Assembly: GCF_005844085.1 (NCBI RefSeq)
Contig: NZ_VCDI01000001.1
Coordinates: 372,001 to 436,000 of the forward strand
From: Lichenicoccus roseus
Lineage (GTDB): Bacteria > Pseudomonadota > Alphaproteobacteria > Acetobacterales > Acetobacteraceae
Reading direction: 5' to 3'
Length of the DNA stretch: 64,000 nucleotides
The position numbers were made by a program, and so were the translations under genes. The stretch's first letter is position 1. The number at the start of each line of letters is the position of its first letter. Below, one piece after another: positions 21,217-30,223 of the stretch. The notes below the pieces were generated by a model. It ran no database searches, had not been told where the DNA came from, and saw only the letters and a program-made list of their open reading frames with translations.

Positions 21217-23954
21217 CGCGTTGCCGTCAGGGTCATCGCCATCCGCGTGCCGGGGTGTCCGGGCCTCGCGCCCGGCCGTGGGCTGATCGCCTCCAGGCGG
21301 CCCCCCATGACCTCGACCAGACCGCGCGCGATGGCGAGGCCAAGGCCGGTGCCGACGCCGCCGGCGGCACGGTCGCCGGACGACGCGGCAGTGCTCGACC
21401 TGTAGAAGCTTTCGAACACGTGCGGCAGGTCGATCGCCGCGATGCCCGGCCCGTCATCGTCGACCTGCAGCGCGACATCCTGGCCGCGCATCAGGATCGA
21501 CACCTGCACCGGCGATCCCGGTGCATATTTCAGCGCGTTGTCGAGCAGGTTGAAGATCACCTGCTCGAGCAGCAGCGGATCGGCCAGCACCATCGGCAGC
21601 CGGTCCTGCGCCGTCACGGTGATGCGGCCATCATGCGGCAGTCGGGCCAGCACCGCCTCCGTCAGGTCGGAAGGGTGCACGCGGGCCATGCGCGGCGCGA
21701 CCGCGCCGCTTTCCAGCCGGGTGATCTCGGTGATGTTTGCGAGAAACCGCGTCATGCGGCCGGTATCCTCCTCGATCGATGCCAGCAGGTCGGCGCGCAC
21801 CGCCGGTGACAGGCTGTCCCAGGCCGAGCGCAACGTCTCGGCGCTGCCGCGTATGCCGGTCAGCGGGGTGCGCAGGTCGTGCGACAGCGAGTTCAGCAGC
21901 GCCGCCAGCAGCTTCTGGGTCTCGTCGCGTGCCGCCTCGCGCGCCATGCTGCCGGTCAGGATGATGCGTTCCAGCGCCACGGCGGCCTGATCGGCCAGCG
22001 TCTCCAGCGTCTGCAGGGTCGGCGGGTCGAGCGGCGCCGCCGGCTGCACTCCCAGCAGCCCGAGCACGCGCGCCTCCGTCCGGACCCGGTCCTCGCCCGC
22101 CACGCCGTCGCCCACCGCATCGTCGCGCCGGGCGATGCGCAGCGGCAGGAACCGCCAGGCCGCGAACGGCAGGGTGGTCGTGCCGCGCCCGGTCGGCTCG
22201 CCGCGGCTGAACGCCCGGTTCGCTGCCGCCCAGCTGCCCTCGTCCATGGTATCGGCCGGCGGATAGGCGCTGCGTATGTCGAGCAGGTCCTGCGCATCGC
22301 CCTGGCCGCGCGTCCCCTCGGTCCGGGAAATCGTGGCGCTGGTGGACAGGAAGATCGCAGCCCCGGCGATCACCGCGCCCTGGCGCACGATCTCCTCGCT
22401 CAGGTCGGCCTCGGTGCGCGCCATGCCGAACGCCCTGCTGAACGCACCGATCCGGCGCAGCCCCTCGATCCGGCTCTGCGCCGCATGCGCCGCGGCTCGC
22501 AGCCGGCTCGCCAGGATGCCGGTGATGGAGGCAACGCCGGCGAACACCACGATCGCGATGGCATCGCGCGGCTCGTAGACAGTGAGCTTGTAGATCGGCG
22601 GGATGAACAGGAAATTCCACGACAGGAACGAGATCGTCGCGGTGAACAGCGCGATGCGCAGGCCGTACAGGCTGGCGGCGCCGACCACGGCTGCGAGGAA
22701 CAGCATGCCGAGCGCCTCGTGCTCCAGCCAGGCGCTGAACACCTCGCCGAGCGCGATGACGGCGCCGGCCAGCCCGGTCGAGACCGCCCAGGGCAGCCAG
22801 CCAAGCGCCCGCGCCGGCAGGCGACGGAGGCGGGCCGGCGCCGTCGGCACCACATGCAGGGTATAGTCCGGCGCCAGCCGCAGCAGCGCGGTCGCGAGGT
22901 CGCGGTGCAGCAGGCGCGCCAGCGCCGCCTTCGGTGCCGGGGAGCGGCCGGTGACGATCTGGCTGACGTTGCGCGACCGGCTCAGCTCCAGGGCGGCGCG
23001 CGCGATCCCCTCGCCGCCCCGGCTCTCGATCTCGGCACCCAGCTCGGCGGCCAGCACCAGCGCCTGCTGCTCCTCGCCCGACACCCCGGCGCCTTCGACA
23101 TGCAGCGCGATCCACGGCGCGCGCAGGGCGTCGGCGAGGCGCTTGGCATGGCGCACCACCGCCTTGCCGCCGTTCGGACCGACCAGGGCGAGGATGCGCT
23201 CGCCCGCCGGCCACGGTCCGCTGATGGAGTTCAGGCGCATGTAGTCGAGCAGCCCGGCATCGACATGCTGGGCGGCGCGACGCAGCGCGATCTCGCGCAA
23301 CGCCTGCAGGTTGCCCTCGCGGAAGAAGCCGTCGAGCGCGCGCTTCGCCATGTCCGGGCGATAGACCTGGCCGCCCGCGAGCCTTGCGCGCAGGTCGCCC
23401 GGGGAGAGATCCACCAGCTCGATCTCGTCGGCGAGGTCGAGCACGTGGTCGGGCAGCGTCTCGCTCACCCGCACCCCGGTGATGCGCGCGACGCTGTCGT
23501 TGAGGCTTTCCAGGTGCTGGATGTTGAGCGTGGTCCAGACCGGGATGCCGGCGGCGAGCAGTTCGGCGACATCCTCCCAGCGCCGGGCATGCCGGCTGCC
23601 GGGCGCATTGCGGTGCGCCAGTTCGTCGACCAGCAGCAGCGCCGGTCGCCGCGCCAGCGCGGCATCGAGGTCGAACTCCTCCAGCGTCTGGCCGCGATAC
23701 GGCACGACCCGGCGGGGCAGCACGGTGAGCGTGCCGATCTGCGACTCCGTCTCGACGCGCCCGTGCGTCTCGATATAGCCGGCGACGACGTCCAGCCCCT
23801 CGCCCTGCCGGCGCCGTGCCTGCACCAGCATCTCGTAGGTCTTGCCGACGCCGGGAGCGGCGCCGAGGAAGATCTTCAGCCGTGCACGGGCTTCGCGCAG
23901 CGAAGCCCGTGCCAGAGCATCCGGGTCAGGCCGGTCGTCGGTTGCGAGAGGCAT
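21213..23954 (-). CDS. kdpD: Sensor histidine kinase KdpD
   Basis: A 913-residue membrane sensor for potassium limitation. The N-terminal cytoplasmic KdpD domain has the regulatory Walker A GAAPGVGKTY (about 31-40) and the LVDELAHRNAPGSRH motif. A Usp-like segment, four closely spaced transmembrane helices (DUF4118 region, about 390-490) and a GAF-like region follow, then the HisKA box SHDLRTPLTGI and the HATPase motifs NLLDNALKYAP and DDGPGI. It overlaps kdpE by 4 nt and follows kdpC after 27 bp. Confidence 0.96.
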   Translation of the reverse strand: MPLATDDRPDPDALARASLREARARLKIFLGAAPGVGKTYEMLVQARRRQGEGLDVVAGYIETHGRVETESQIGTLTVLPRRVVPYRGQTLEEFDLDAALARRPALLLVDELAHRNAPGSRHARRWEDVAELLAAGIPVWTTLNIQHLESLNDSVARITGVRVSETLPDHVLDLADEIELVDLSPGDLRARLAGGQVYRPDMAKRALDGFFREGNLQALREIALRRAAQHVDAGLLDYMRLNSISGPWPAGERILALVGPNGGKAVVRHAKRLADALRAPWIALHVEGAGVSGEEQQALVLAAELGAEIESRGGEGIARAALELSRSRNVSQIVTGRSPAPKAALARLLHRDLATALLRLAPDYTLHVVPTAPARLRRLPARALGWLPWAVSTGLAGAVIALGEVFSAWLEHEALGMLFLAAVVGAASLYGLRIALFTATISFLSWNFLFIPPIYKLTVYEPRDAIAIVVFAGVASITGILASRLRAAAHAAQSRIEGLRRIGAFSRAFGMARTEADLSEEIVRQGAVIAGAAIFLSTSATISRTEGTRGQGDAQDLLDIRSAYPPADTMDEGSWAAANRAFSRGEPTGRGTTTLPFAAWRFLPLRIARRDDAVGDGVAGEDRVRTEARVLGLLGVQPAAPLDPPTLQTLETLADQAAVALERIILTGSMAREAARDETQKLLAALLNSLSHDLRTPLTGIRGSAETLRSAWDSLSPAVRADLLASIEEDTGRMTRFLANITEITRLESGAVAPRMARVHPSDLTEAVLARLPHDGRITVTAQDRLPMVLADPLLLEQVIFNLLDNALKYAPGSPVQVSILMRGQDVALQVDDDGPGIAAIDLPHVFESFYRSSTAASSGDRAAGGVGTGLGLAIARGLVEVMGGRLEAISPRPGARPGHPGTRMAMTLTATR

Positions 23955-23981
23955 GGGCCAAGCATAACCCGCGGTGGGGCG

Positions 23982-24638
23982 TCAGCGCACCACGCCGGCG
24001 ACCTGGCCGGGGGTGCCGCGATGCGCGCCGGGCGGCAGCCGGTCGAGCGCAAGGTTGACCCGCAGCACGTTGACATGCGGCTCGCCGAACAGGCCGAAGG
24101 TGCGCGGCTGCGTCTCGGTGGCGATGATGTCGCGCACGCTGGCCTCGGCGATGCCGCGGGCGGACGCCACCGGGCGCGCCTGCATCAACGCGTAGTCCGG
24201 CGAGATGTCGGCATCGAGGCCCGACCCCGACGCGGTGATCGCGTCCACCGGCACCGCGCCGCCCGCCGTTTCCCCTGCCCCGAGGCCGCGCTTGCCGAGG
24301 GCGGCGAGATCGGTGGCGATGCGGTCGTGCAGCGCCTTGGAGGTCGGCGCCAGGTTGGACGCGAGCGAGGTGCTGGCGTCGTACGGCGCCGGGATGGTCG
24401 CACCCTTGGCGTCGGTGCCGGTGATCGCCGACGGCCTGCCATGGATGTAGCGCGGGCTGGCGAAGTTCTGGCCGATCAGCGCGGAGCCGACCGCATGGCC
24501 GTCACGCATCACCAGGCTGCCTTCCGCGCGGTTCGGCGCCACGTGGCCGGCGGCGACGAAGGCGAGCGGACAGGCGAGGCCGAGGACGACGGTGGACAGC
24601 GCCACCAGGGAAACGGCCGGACGCAGATGCTCGAGCAT
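23982..24638 (-). CDS. kdpC: Potassium-transporting ATPase subunit KdpC
   Basis: A 218-residue single-pass subunit that stabilises the KdpFABC complex and helps ATP binding to KdpB. One transmembrane segment lies near the N-terminus (VALSTVVLGLACPLAFVAA), followed by the periplasmic/peripheral domain with SALIGQNFASPRYIHGRPS, SGSGLDADISPDYA and VNVLRVNLALD, all typical of KdpC. GAGGAG precedes the ATG with 6-nt spacing. The 70-nt gap to kdpB contains strong hairpins. Confidence 0.96.
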   Translation of the reverse strand: MLEHLRPAVSLVALSTVVLGLACPLAFVAAGHVAPNRAEGSLVMRDGHAVGSALIGQNFASPRYIHGRPSAITGTDAKGATIPAPYDASTSLASNLAPTSKALHDRIATDLAALGKRGLGAGETAGGAVPVDAITASGSGLDADISPDYALMQARPVASARGIAEASVRDIIATETQPRTFGLFGEPHVNVLRVNLALDRLPPGAHRGTPGQVAGVVR

Positions 24639-24650
24639 GTCGAACTCCTC

Positions 24651-24696
24651 GGAGCCTGATCTGATCGATCAGGCTCCCCTTGTTGTTGTGGGGAGC
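24651..24696 (-). promoter_or_regulatory. Mutually exclusive hairpins between kdpB and kdpC
   Basis: Two inverted repeats share the same bases. The first is an 11-bp perfect stem (24651-24661 with 24667-24677, 5-nt loop). The second is a 7-bp stem, GCTCCCC at 24673-24679 with GGGGAGC at 24690-24696. Positions 24673-24677 belong to both, so only one can form at a time. On the transcript the 11-bp hairpin ends just before the kdpC ribosome binding site. It could tune kdpC expression or stabilise the upstream mRNA; this is inference. Confidence 0.55.
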
Positions 24697-24708
24697 AGCG
24701 CTGGCTGC

Positions 24709-26784
24709 TCAGGCGAAGATATGCAGGGCGGTGAGCAGCAGGTCGATCGCCTTGATGCCCACGAAAGGCACCACCAGGCCGCCGAGCCCATAGACCAGCA
24801 GGTTGCGGCGCAGCAGTTGCGTCGCACTCACCGGGCGGAACTTCACGCCACGCAGGGCGAGTGGCACCAGGGCGACGATCACGACCGCATTGAAGATGAC
24901 CGCCGACATGATGGCGCTCTGCGGCGTCGACAGGTGCATGATGTTGAGCACGCCGAGCCCGGGATAGGTCGCCACGAAGATTGCCGGCAGGATCGCGAAG
25001 TATTTCGAGATGTCGTTGGCGATGGAAAACGTGGTCAGCGAGCCGCGCGTGATCAGCAGCTGCTTGCCGATTTCCACCACCTCGATGAGCTTGGTCGGAT
25101 CGCTGTCCAGGTCTACCATGTTGGCCGCCTCGCGCGCCGCCTGGGTGCCGGTCTGCATCGCGACGCCGACATCCGCCTGCGCCAGCGCCGGCGCGTCGTT
25201 GGTGCCGTCGCCGCACATCGCCACCATGCGGCCCTCGGCCTGCGCGCTGCGTATGTAGCCGAGCTTGTCCTGCGGGGTGGCTTCCGCGATGAAGTCGTCC
25301 ACCCCCGCCTCGCCGGCGATGGCGGCCGCGGTGACGCGGTTGTCGCCGGTCACCATCACGGTGCGGATACCCATCTGGCGCAGCTGCGCGAAGCGCTCGC
25401 GTATGCCCGGCTTGACCACGTCCTTCAGCTCAACCACGCCGAGCAGGCTGCCATCCTCGGTCACCGCCAGCGGCGTTCCGCCGGCACGCGCGATGCGGTC
25501 CACCGCGGCGTTGAAGGCGGCCGGCGGATTGGTCTCGCCGATCATGCGCAGCACGCTCTCCACCGCGCCCTTGCGCCAGGCACGGCCGTCCGCATCCAGT
25601 CCGGACAGGCGGGTGTTGGCGCTGAACGGCACCGTCACCGCATCGTTGGGGGTGAACGGACGGATACCGTGGCGGTCGGCGACGAAGGCATGGATCGAGC
25701 GGCCCTCCGGGGTGTCGTCGCCCAGGGACGCCATCACCGCAGCCTCCGCCAGCCGGCGCTCGTCGATGCCGGGCACCGGATACAGGCCGGCCGCCATGCG
25801 GTTGCCGAAGGTTATGGTGCCGGTCTTGTCGAGCAGCAGCGTGTCGACGTCGCCCGCGGCCTCGACCGCGCGGCCGGAGGTCGCGATCACGTTGAAGCGG
25901 ATCAGGCGGTCCATGCCGGCGATGCCGATCGCCGACAGCAGCCCGCCGATGGTGGTCGGGATCAGCGTCACCAGCAGCGCCGCCAGGATCGGCACCGGCA
26001 GCAGCGTGTTGGAATAGTGCCCGAAGCCGACCAGCGTGGTGACCGCGAACAGGAACACGATGGTGAGGCCGGCGAGCAGGATGTCGAGCGCGATCTCGTT
26101 CGGCGTCTTGCGACGTTCGGCGCCTTCCACCAGGCGGATCATGCGGTCGATGAAGGTCTGGCCCGGATCGGCGGTGACGCGCACCACCAGGAAGTCCGAC
26201 ACCACCTGGGTGCCGCCGGTCACCGCCGACCGGTCGCCGCCGGCCTCGCGTATCACCGGCGCGCTCTCGCCGGTGATCGCGCTCTCGTTCACCGAGGCGA
26301 TGCCCTGGATGATCTCGCCGTCGAGCGGGATCAGATCGTTGGTCTCCACCAGCACCACGTCGCCGCGACGCAGGTCCGACGCCGGACGCTGCCGCCAGAT
26401 CGCCGGATCCTCCGGGTTCGGCAGGTGCTTTGCGGTCATCTCGGTACGCGAGCGGCGCAGGCTCTCGGCGCGCGCCCGTCCCCGGCCTTCGGCGACCGCT
26501 TCCGCGAAGGTCGCGAACAGCACCGTCAGCCACAGCCAGGCGGCGATCGCCAGTGCGAACGAGGCCGGGTTGCCCGGGATGTGCACGAACAGGTCGCGCA
26601 CGCCGAGGATGGTGGTGAGGATCGCGACCATCTCGGTCACGAAGATCACCGGGTTGCGCATCAGCTGGCGCGGGTTGAGCTTGCCGAAGGCGTCGCGGGC
26701 TGCCCGGGTGATGATGGCGCCGTCGAACAGCTTGATGGCGTCGTTGGAGTTGCCGCCGAGAGGATTGCTCGTGGTTGTGGACAT
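24709..26784 (-). CDS. kdpB: Potassium-transporting ATPase ATP-binding subunit KdpB
   Basis: The P-type ATPase subunit (691 residues) that energises K+ uptake by KdpFABC. It has the phosphorylation motif DKTGTIT, the TGES actuator motif (AITGESAPV), the nucleotide-binding KGAVES region, and the hinge motif [20 protein letters not shown]. Multiple transmembrane segments are present. It lies 11 bp after kdpA in the operon. Confidence 0.98.
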   Translation of the reverse strand: MSTTTSNPLGGNSNDAIKLFDGAIITRAARDAFGKLNPRQLMRNPVIFVTEMVAILTTILGVRDLFVHIPGNPASFALAIAAWLWLTVLFATFAEAVAEGRGRARAESLRRSRTEMTAKHLPNPEDPAIWRQRPASDLRRGDVVLVETNDLIPLDGEIIQGIASVNESAITGESAPVIREAGGDRSAVTGGTQVVSDFLVVRVTADPGQTFIDRMIRLVEGAERRKTPNEIALDILLAGLTIVFLFAVTTLVGFGHYSNTLLPVPILAALLVTLIPTTIGGLLSAIGIAGMDRLIRFNVIATSGRAVEAAGDVDTLLLDKTGTITFGNRMAAGLYPVPGIDERRLAEAAVMASLGDDTPEGRSIHAFVADRHGIRPFTPNDAVTVPFSANTRLSGLDADGRAWRKGAVESVLRMIGETNPPAAFNAAVDRIARAGGTPLAVTEDGSLLGVVELKDVVKPGIRERFAQLRQMGIRTVMVTGDNRVTAAAIAGEAGVDDFIAEATPQDKLGYIRSAQAEGRMVAMCGDGTNDAPALAQADVGVAMQTGTQAAREAANMVDLDSDPTKLIEVVEIGKQLLITRGSLTTFSIANDISKYFAILPAIFVATYPGLGVLNIMHLSTPQSAIMSAVIFNAVVIVALVPLALRGVKFRPVSATQLLRRNLLVYGLGGLVVPFVGIKAIDLLLTALHIFA

Positions 26785-26795
26785 TTTCTATGACC

Positions 26796-28511
26796 TCAAT
26801 AGGTCGCGCCGGCGCGCATTGCGAAATGTTCCGCAAGCGGCCCGAGCGCATCGGCCGGCATGAACTGCAGGCCGCCCAGGATGATGATGACGCCGATCAG
26901 CAGCCCGATGAACAGCGGGCCGGTGGTCGGGAAGGTGCCCGACGTGGCCTGGAGCTTCGGCTTCAGGGCGATCGAGCCGGCGATCGCCAGCACCGGCACC
27001 AGCACGGCGAAGCGGCCGAACAGCATCGCGAAGGCCATGCCGTAGGCGAGCAGCGGACCAGACGAAGTGATGCCCGCCATCGCCGAGCCGTTGTTCTGCG
27101 TGGCCGAGGTCCAGGCGTACAGCATCTCGCTCAGGCCATGCGGTCCGGCGTTGGCCAGTGCCCCGAGGCCGGCCGGCAGCAGCAGCGACACCGCAGCACC
27201 CGACAGGATCCAGGCGGTCAGGATCAGCAGCGCCAGCATGGCGAGCTTCACCTCCTTCGCCTGCACCTTCTTGCCGAGATATTCCGGCGTGCGTCCCGCC
27301 ATCAGCCCGGCGACGAACACCGCGAGCAGCGCGAACACGATCATGGTGTAGAGGCCCGAGCCGATACCGCCGGGAGTGACTTCGCCAAGCTGCATCAGGA
27401 ACAGCGGGATCAGGCCGCCGAGCGGTGTGAAGCTGTCGGTGAAGCCGGCGACGGCGCCGGTCGAGGTGCCGGTCGCGCCGACGTTGAACAGCGTGGTGAG
27501 CGCGTTGCCGAAGCGCAGTTCGCGGCCTTCCATGTTGCCGAGCGCCTGGTTGACGCCGAGGGCGTGCAGCATCGGCGTGCCGGCCATTTCGGCGGCGTAG
27601 CAGCCCAGCGCGCCAAGACCGAGGATCAGCCCCATCGCCCACAGCAGCGCGCGGCCCTGTGCCGGATGGCCGACCATGCGGCCGAAGGTCGCGGTCAGCG
27701 AGAACGGGATCAGCAGGAACATGATGGTCTCGATCGCGCAGGTCAGCGCGGTCGGGTTCTCGAACGGATGCGCGCTGTTGGCATTGAAGAAGCCGCCGCC
27801 ATTGGTGCCGAGCAGCTTGATCGCCTCCTGGAAGGCGACCGGTCCGCGCGCGATGGTCTGGGTGGCCCCTTCCAGGGTGGTGACCTGGGCGTTGGCGAGC
27901 AGCGTCTGCGGGACGCCGCTTGCCATCAGGATGATCGTGAACAGCACCGTCAGCGGCAGCAGCACGTAGAGCATCGCGCGGGTGATGTCGGCCCAGGCAT
28001 TGCCGAGCGTCTGCACCCCGCCGGCGGCGAAGGCGCGGATCACGGCGGCAGCGACCGCGACGCCGGTGGCGGCGGAGACGAACATGTGCACCGTCAGGCC
28101 CAGCATCTGCGCACCGTTGGAGATGCCGCCTTCCGGGGTGTAGGCCTGCCAGTTCGTGTTGGTGACGAACGAGACCGCGGTGTTGAACGCAAGGGCCGAC
28201 GGCATGCCGGCGACACCACCCGGGTTGAACGGCAGGTAGAACTGCAGCCGCAGGATCGCGTAGAGCAGCGCGAAGTGCACCGCGTTCAGCAGCAGCAGCG
28301 CGGAGACGTAGCTGCGCCAGCCCATGCCCTTCGCGGGGTCGATGCCGAGGATGGCATAGGTGCCGCGTTCGACCGGGGCGAGGACGGGGGTGAGAAAGGT
28401 TCGCTCGCCACTCAGGATGGCGGCGATATACCGGCCGACCGGGCCCGCGAGTGCGAGCACGATCGCCAGCACAAGCGCGATCTGCGCCAGGCCGATGATC
28501 GTCATGTGCAT
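26796..28511 (-). CDS. kdpA: Potassium-transporting ATPase K+-binding subunit KdpA
   Basis: A 571-residue, roughly ten-helix membrane protein of the superfamily of K+ transporters that binds and translocates K+. Selectivity-filter-like Gly-rich loops are visible, for example FVTNTNWQAY, GTNGGGFFNANSAHP, GATGTSTGAVAG and TSATQNNGSAMAG. ATG at 28511 is followed by a second in-frame ATG at 28505, either of which could be used. It starts 6 nt after the kdpF stop. Confidence 0.98.
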   Translation of the reverse strand: MHMTIIGLAQIALVLAIVLALAGPVGRYIAAILSGERTFLTPVLAPVERGTYAILGIDPAKGMGWRSYVSALLLLNAVHFALLYAILRLQFYLPFNPGGVAGMPSALAFNTAVSFVTNTNWQAYTPEGGISNGAQMLGLTVHMFVSAATGVAVAAAVIRAFAAGGVQTLGNAWADITRAMLYVLLPLTVLFTIILMASGVPQTLLANAQVTTLEGATQTIARGPVAFQEAIKLLGTNGGGFFNANSAHPFENPTALTCAIETIMFLLIPFSLTATFGRMVGHPAQGRALLWAMGLILGLGALGCYAAEMAGTPMLHALGVNQALGNMEGRELRFGNALTTLFNVGATGTSTGAVAGFTDSFTPLGGLIPLFLMQLGEVTPGGIGSGLYTMIVFALLAVFVAGLMAGRTPEYLGKKVQAKEVKLAMLALLILTAWILSGAAVSLLLPAGLGALANAGPHGLSEMLYAWTSATQNNGSAMAGITSSGPLLAYGMAFAMLFGRFAVLVPVLAIAGSIALKPKLQATSGTFPTTGPLFIGLLIGVIIILGGLQFMPADALGPLAEHFAMRAGATY

Positions 28512-28517
28512 AATTTC

Positions 28518-28607
28518 CTAGAAATCTTCGGGACGGATCAGCGCCCAGACCAGGTAGCCGAGCAGGCCCAGCGAGGTGACGGCGCCGAGCAGCAGATCGA
28601 GTGTCAT
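28518..28607 (-). CDS. kdpF: Small potassium-ATPase subunit KdpF
   Basis: A 29-residue single-helix membrane peptide. The sequence opens MTLDLLLGAVTSLGLLGYL and ends ALIRPEDF, matching the KdpF family (hydrophobic helix ending in a hinge-like LIRPEKF/DF tail). KdpF stabilises the KdpABC complex. It starts 4 nt after the stop of the preceding 27-residue frame and ends 6 nt before kdpA. No strong ribosome binding site is seen, so it probably relies on translational coupling. Confidence 0.88.
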   Translation of the reverse strand: MTLDLLLGAVTSLGLLGYLVWALIRPEDF

Positions 28608-28611
28608 GGGC

Positions 28612-28695
28612 TCAGATCCGCGCGCAGAGGGACGCGTAGCCGTCCATCAGTAGGATGCAGCCGGCTCCGAGGAGCAGCAGCAGGATGTCGAACAT
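28612..28695 (-). CDS. 27-residue hydrophobic peptide upstream of kdpF
   Basis: A short frame begins MFDILLLLLGAGCILLMDGY and ends with a small cytoplasmic-like tail. GGAAAG lies about 10 nt upstream of the ATG. It has one predicted transmembrane segment with polar ends and is packed against kdpF (4-nt gap), so it is probably translated. Similar tiny hydrophobic frames precede kdpF in other proteobacteria. Its role is unknown: leader peptide, accessory subunit or coupling device. Confidence 0.55.
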   Translation of the reverse strand: MFDILLLLLGAGCILLMDGYASLCARI

Positions 28696-28779
28696 GGGTG
28701 CTGTCTTTCCAGCAGGGATAAGCTGGAAAGTGGTAGGCCCGCGCCGCGTAAAGGCGCCATGCGGGCCAGCCACCGGGAG

Positions 28780-28796
28780 CATAAAGGTGGTATAAA
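28780..28796 (-). promoter_or_regulatory. KdpE-box-like operator of the kdp operon
   Basis: On the minus strand the sequence TTTATA-N5-TTTATG occurs about 85 nt upstream of the first kdp frame. It closely matches the arrangement of the E. coli KdpE site (TTTATA, five bases, TTTACA). It lies between the kdp operon and the 3' end of cfa. Its position and spacing suggest activation of kdp by phosphorylated KdpE. Confidence 0.6.
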
Positions 28797-28813
28797 GACC
28801 CCGGCTGCCTGGG

Positions 28814-30058
28814 TCAGTCTCCGGCCGCCTCCGTCATGCGTTCCGCCGCGACACCGTGCAGGCGTTCCGCATCGAACATGTAGTCGCGTGTCAGCGGTAC
28901 TGCGGTCGGGTCGCGCGTGAGCTGGATCTGGAAGTTGATCTGCCCCTGCCGGCGGAAGGCGAGTTCCGCCGAGACCAGGTAGAGCTCGAACATGCGGCAG
29001 AAGCGCTCGTCGTAGAGCGACGCGATGATGGTGCGGTTGGCGGCGAAGCGGCGGCTCCAGTGCGCCAGCGTCTTTGCATAATGCAGGCGCAGGATCTCGA
29101 TGTCGGTGATCCACAGCCCCGACTGCTCGATGGCGGCGGTGGTCTCGCTCAGGGCCGGCGAGTAGCCCCCCGGGAAGATGTATTTCGCGATCCACGCATT
29201 GGTGGCGCCGGGCCCGTCGGCGCGTCCGATCGAGTGTATCAGCGCCACCCCGTCCTCGGCGAGGCAGTCACGCAGCCGCGCGAAGAACTCGCCGTAGTGC
29301 GAAATGCCGACATGCTCGAACATGCCGACCGAGACGATGCGGTCGTAGCGCTGGTTCAGGTCGCGATAATCGACAAGTTCGAAGCTCACGCGGTCATCCA
29401 GTCCCTCGGCCACCGCCCGCGCCCGCGCCGCCTCGAGCTGCTCCGTCGACAGCGTGATGCCGGTGACGCGGGCGCCATAGTCGCGTGCCAGGGTCAGCGC
29501 CATGCCACCCCAGCCGCAACCGATGTCCAGGACGCGCAGCCCGGGCCGGTCCAGCTTCAGCTTGGCGGCGATATGGTGCTTCTTGGCTTCCTGCGCCTCG
29601 TCCAGGCTTTCGTCGCCCTGGGCGAAGTAGGCGCAGGAATATTGCCGGTCGCGGTCCAGGAACAGCGAATACAAGCGTCCGCTGAGGTCGTAGTGATGTG
29701 CCACGTTGCGACGCGACCGTGGCGCCGGATTGGACTGCGACCACGCCCGCCGCAGGCGCCGCATCCTCGCGACGACCTGCATCGCCGGATGCGCCGGGTT
29801 CTGCACGTTCATCATCAGCACTTCCATGAGGGCATACAGGCTGCACCCCATCGGACGCAGGCCGCCCTCCATGTAGGCTTCGGGCATCAGCAGGCCCGGG
29901 TTGACGATCAACCCAAGCTCCGCACGACGGGTCTCGAGCCACAGCCCCGCCTGCGGGCCGTGCGTCCCGTAGCGGCGCGTCCTGCCATCGGGGTAGCGGA
30001 CATCGAGGATGCCACGCCGGATGAAGCGCCTCATGATGACGTCGAGCATGACCGACAT
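28814..30058 (-). CDS. cfa: Cyclopropane-fatty-acyl-phospholipid synthase family protein
   Basis: A 414-residue SAM-dependent enzyme that adds a methylene bridge to unsaturated acyl chains of membrane phospholipids. It shows the SAM motif VLDIGCGWGGMALTLA, the VGMFEHVG motif, the YSCAYF segment near the substrate pocket and the IAKYIFPGGYSPAL motif. The N-terminal domain (about 1-100) is the lipid-binding part. Other members of the family methylate fatty acids differently, so the exact product is not certain. It is a single gene with about 165 bp upstream. Confidence 0.92.
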   Translation of the reverse strand: MSVMLDVIMRRFIRRGILDVRYPDGRTRRYGTHGPQAGLWLETRRAELGLIVNPGLLMPEAYMEGGLRPMGCSLYALMEVLMMNVQNPAHPAMQVVARMRRLRRAWSQSNPAPRSRRNVAHHYDLSGRLYSLFLDRDRQYSCAYFAQGDESLDEAQEAKKHHIAAKLKLDRPGLRVLDIGCGWGGMALTLARDYGARVTGITLSTEQLEAARARAVAEGLDDRVSFELVDYRDLNQRYDRIVSVGMFEHVGISHYGEFFARLRDCLAEDGVALIHSIGRADGPGATNAWIAKYIFPGGYSPALSETTAAIEQSGLWITDIEILRLHYAKTLAHWSRRFAANRTIIASLYDERFCRMFELYLVSAELAFRRQGQINFQIQLTRDPTAVPLTRDYMFDAERLHGVAAERMTEAAGD

Positions 30059-30135
30059 TGCGTGAAGGCCTCCCCAGTGCGTTCCCGAAGCTATCGCCCA
30101 GCAGAATGAAAGCCCTACAACCCGTTGTCCTATAA

Positions 30136-30149
30136 CGATCAGCTGATCG
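30136..30149. promoter_or_regulatory. 14-bp palindrome upstream of cfa
   Basis: The perfect palindrome CGATCAGCTGATCG lies about 80 nt upstream of the cfa start, in the gap between cfa and the rplI terminator. Its size and location suit a dimeric regulator site. No matching regulator is recognised nearby, so the role is only a suggestion. Confidence 0.35.
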
Positions 30150-30165
30150 CATGCGTCTGCACACG

Positions 30166-30197
30166 AAAAAGGCCCCGGAGCAGCGCCCCGGGGCCTT
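30166..30197 (-). terminator. Rho-independent terminator of rpsF-rpsR-rplI
   Basis: A perfect 10-bp stem (AAGGCCCCGG at 30169-30178 with CCGGGGCCTT at 30188-30197) closes a 9-nt loop. On the minus strand it is followed by a run of five U residues. It lies 26 nt after the rplI stop and ends the ribosomal protein operon. Confidence 0.9.
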
Positions 30198-30223
30198 GGT
30201 CGGCGGTGTCGGTTTAGCCCTGA

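Noticed and set aside
21879-24659. A 926-codon plus-strand open frame across kdpD
   Set aside because: It mirrors kdpD and kdpC, has low-complexity Arg/Gln/His composition and no recognisable motif. The long plus-strand frames opposite gyrB (4355-6541), kdpB (24592-26793) and kdpA (26775-28721) were rejected for the same reason.
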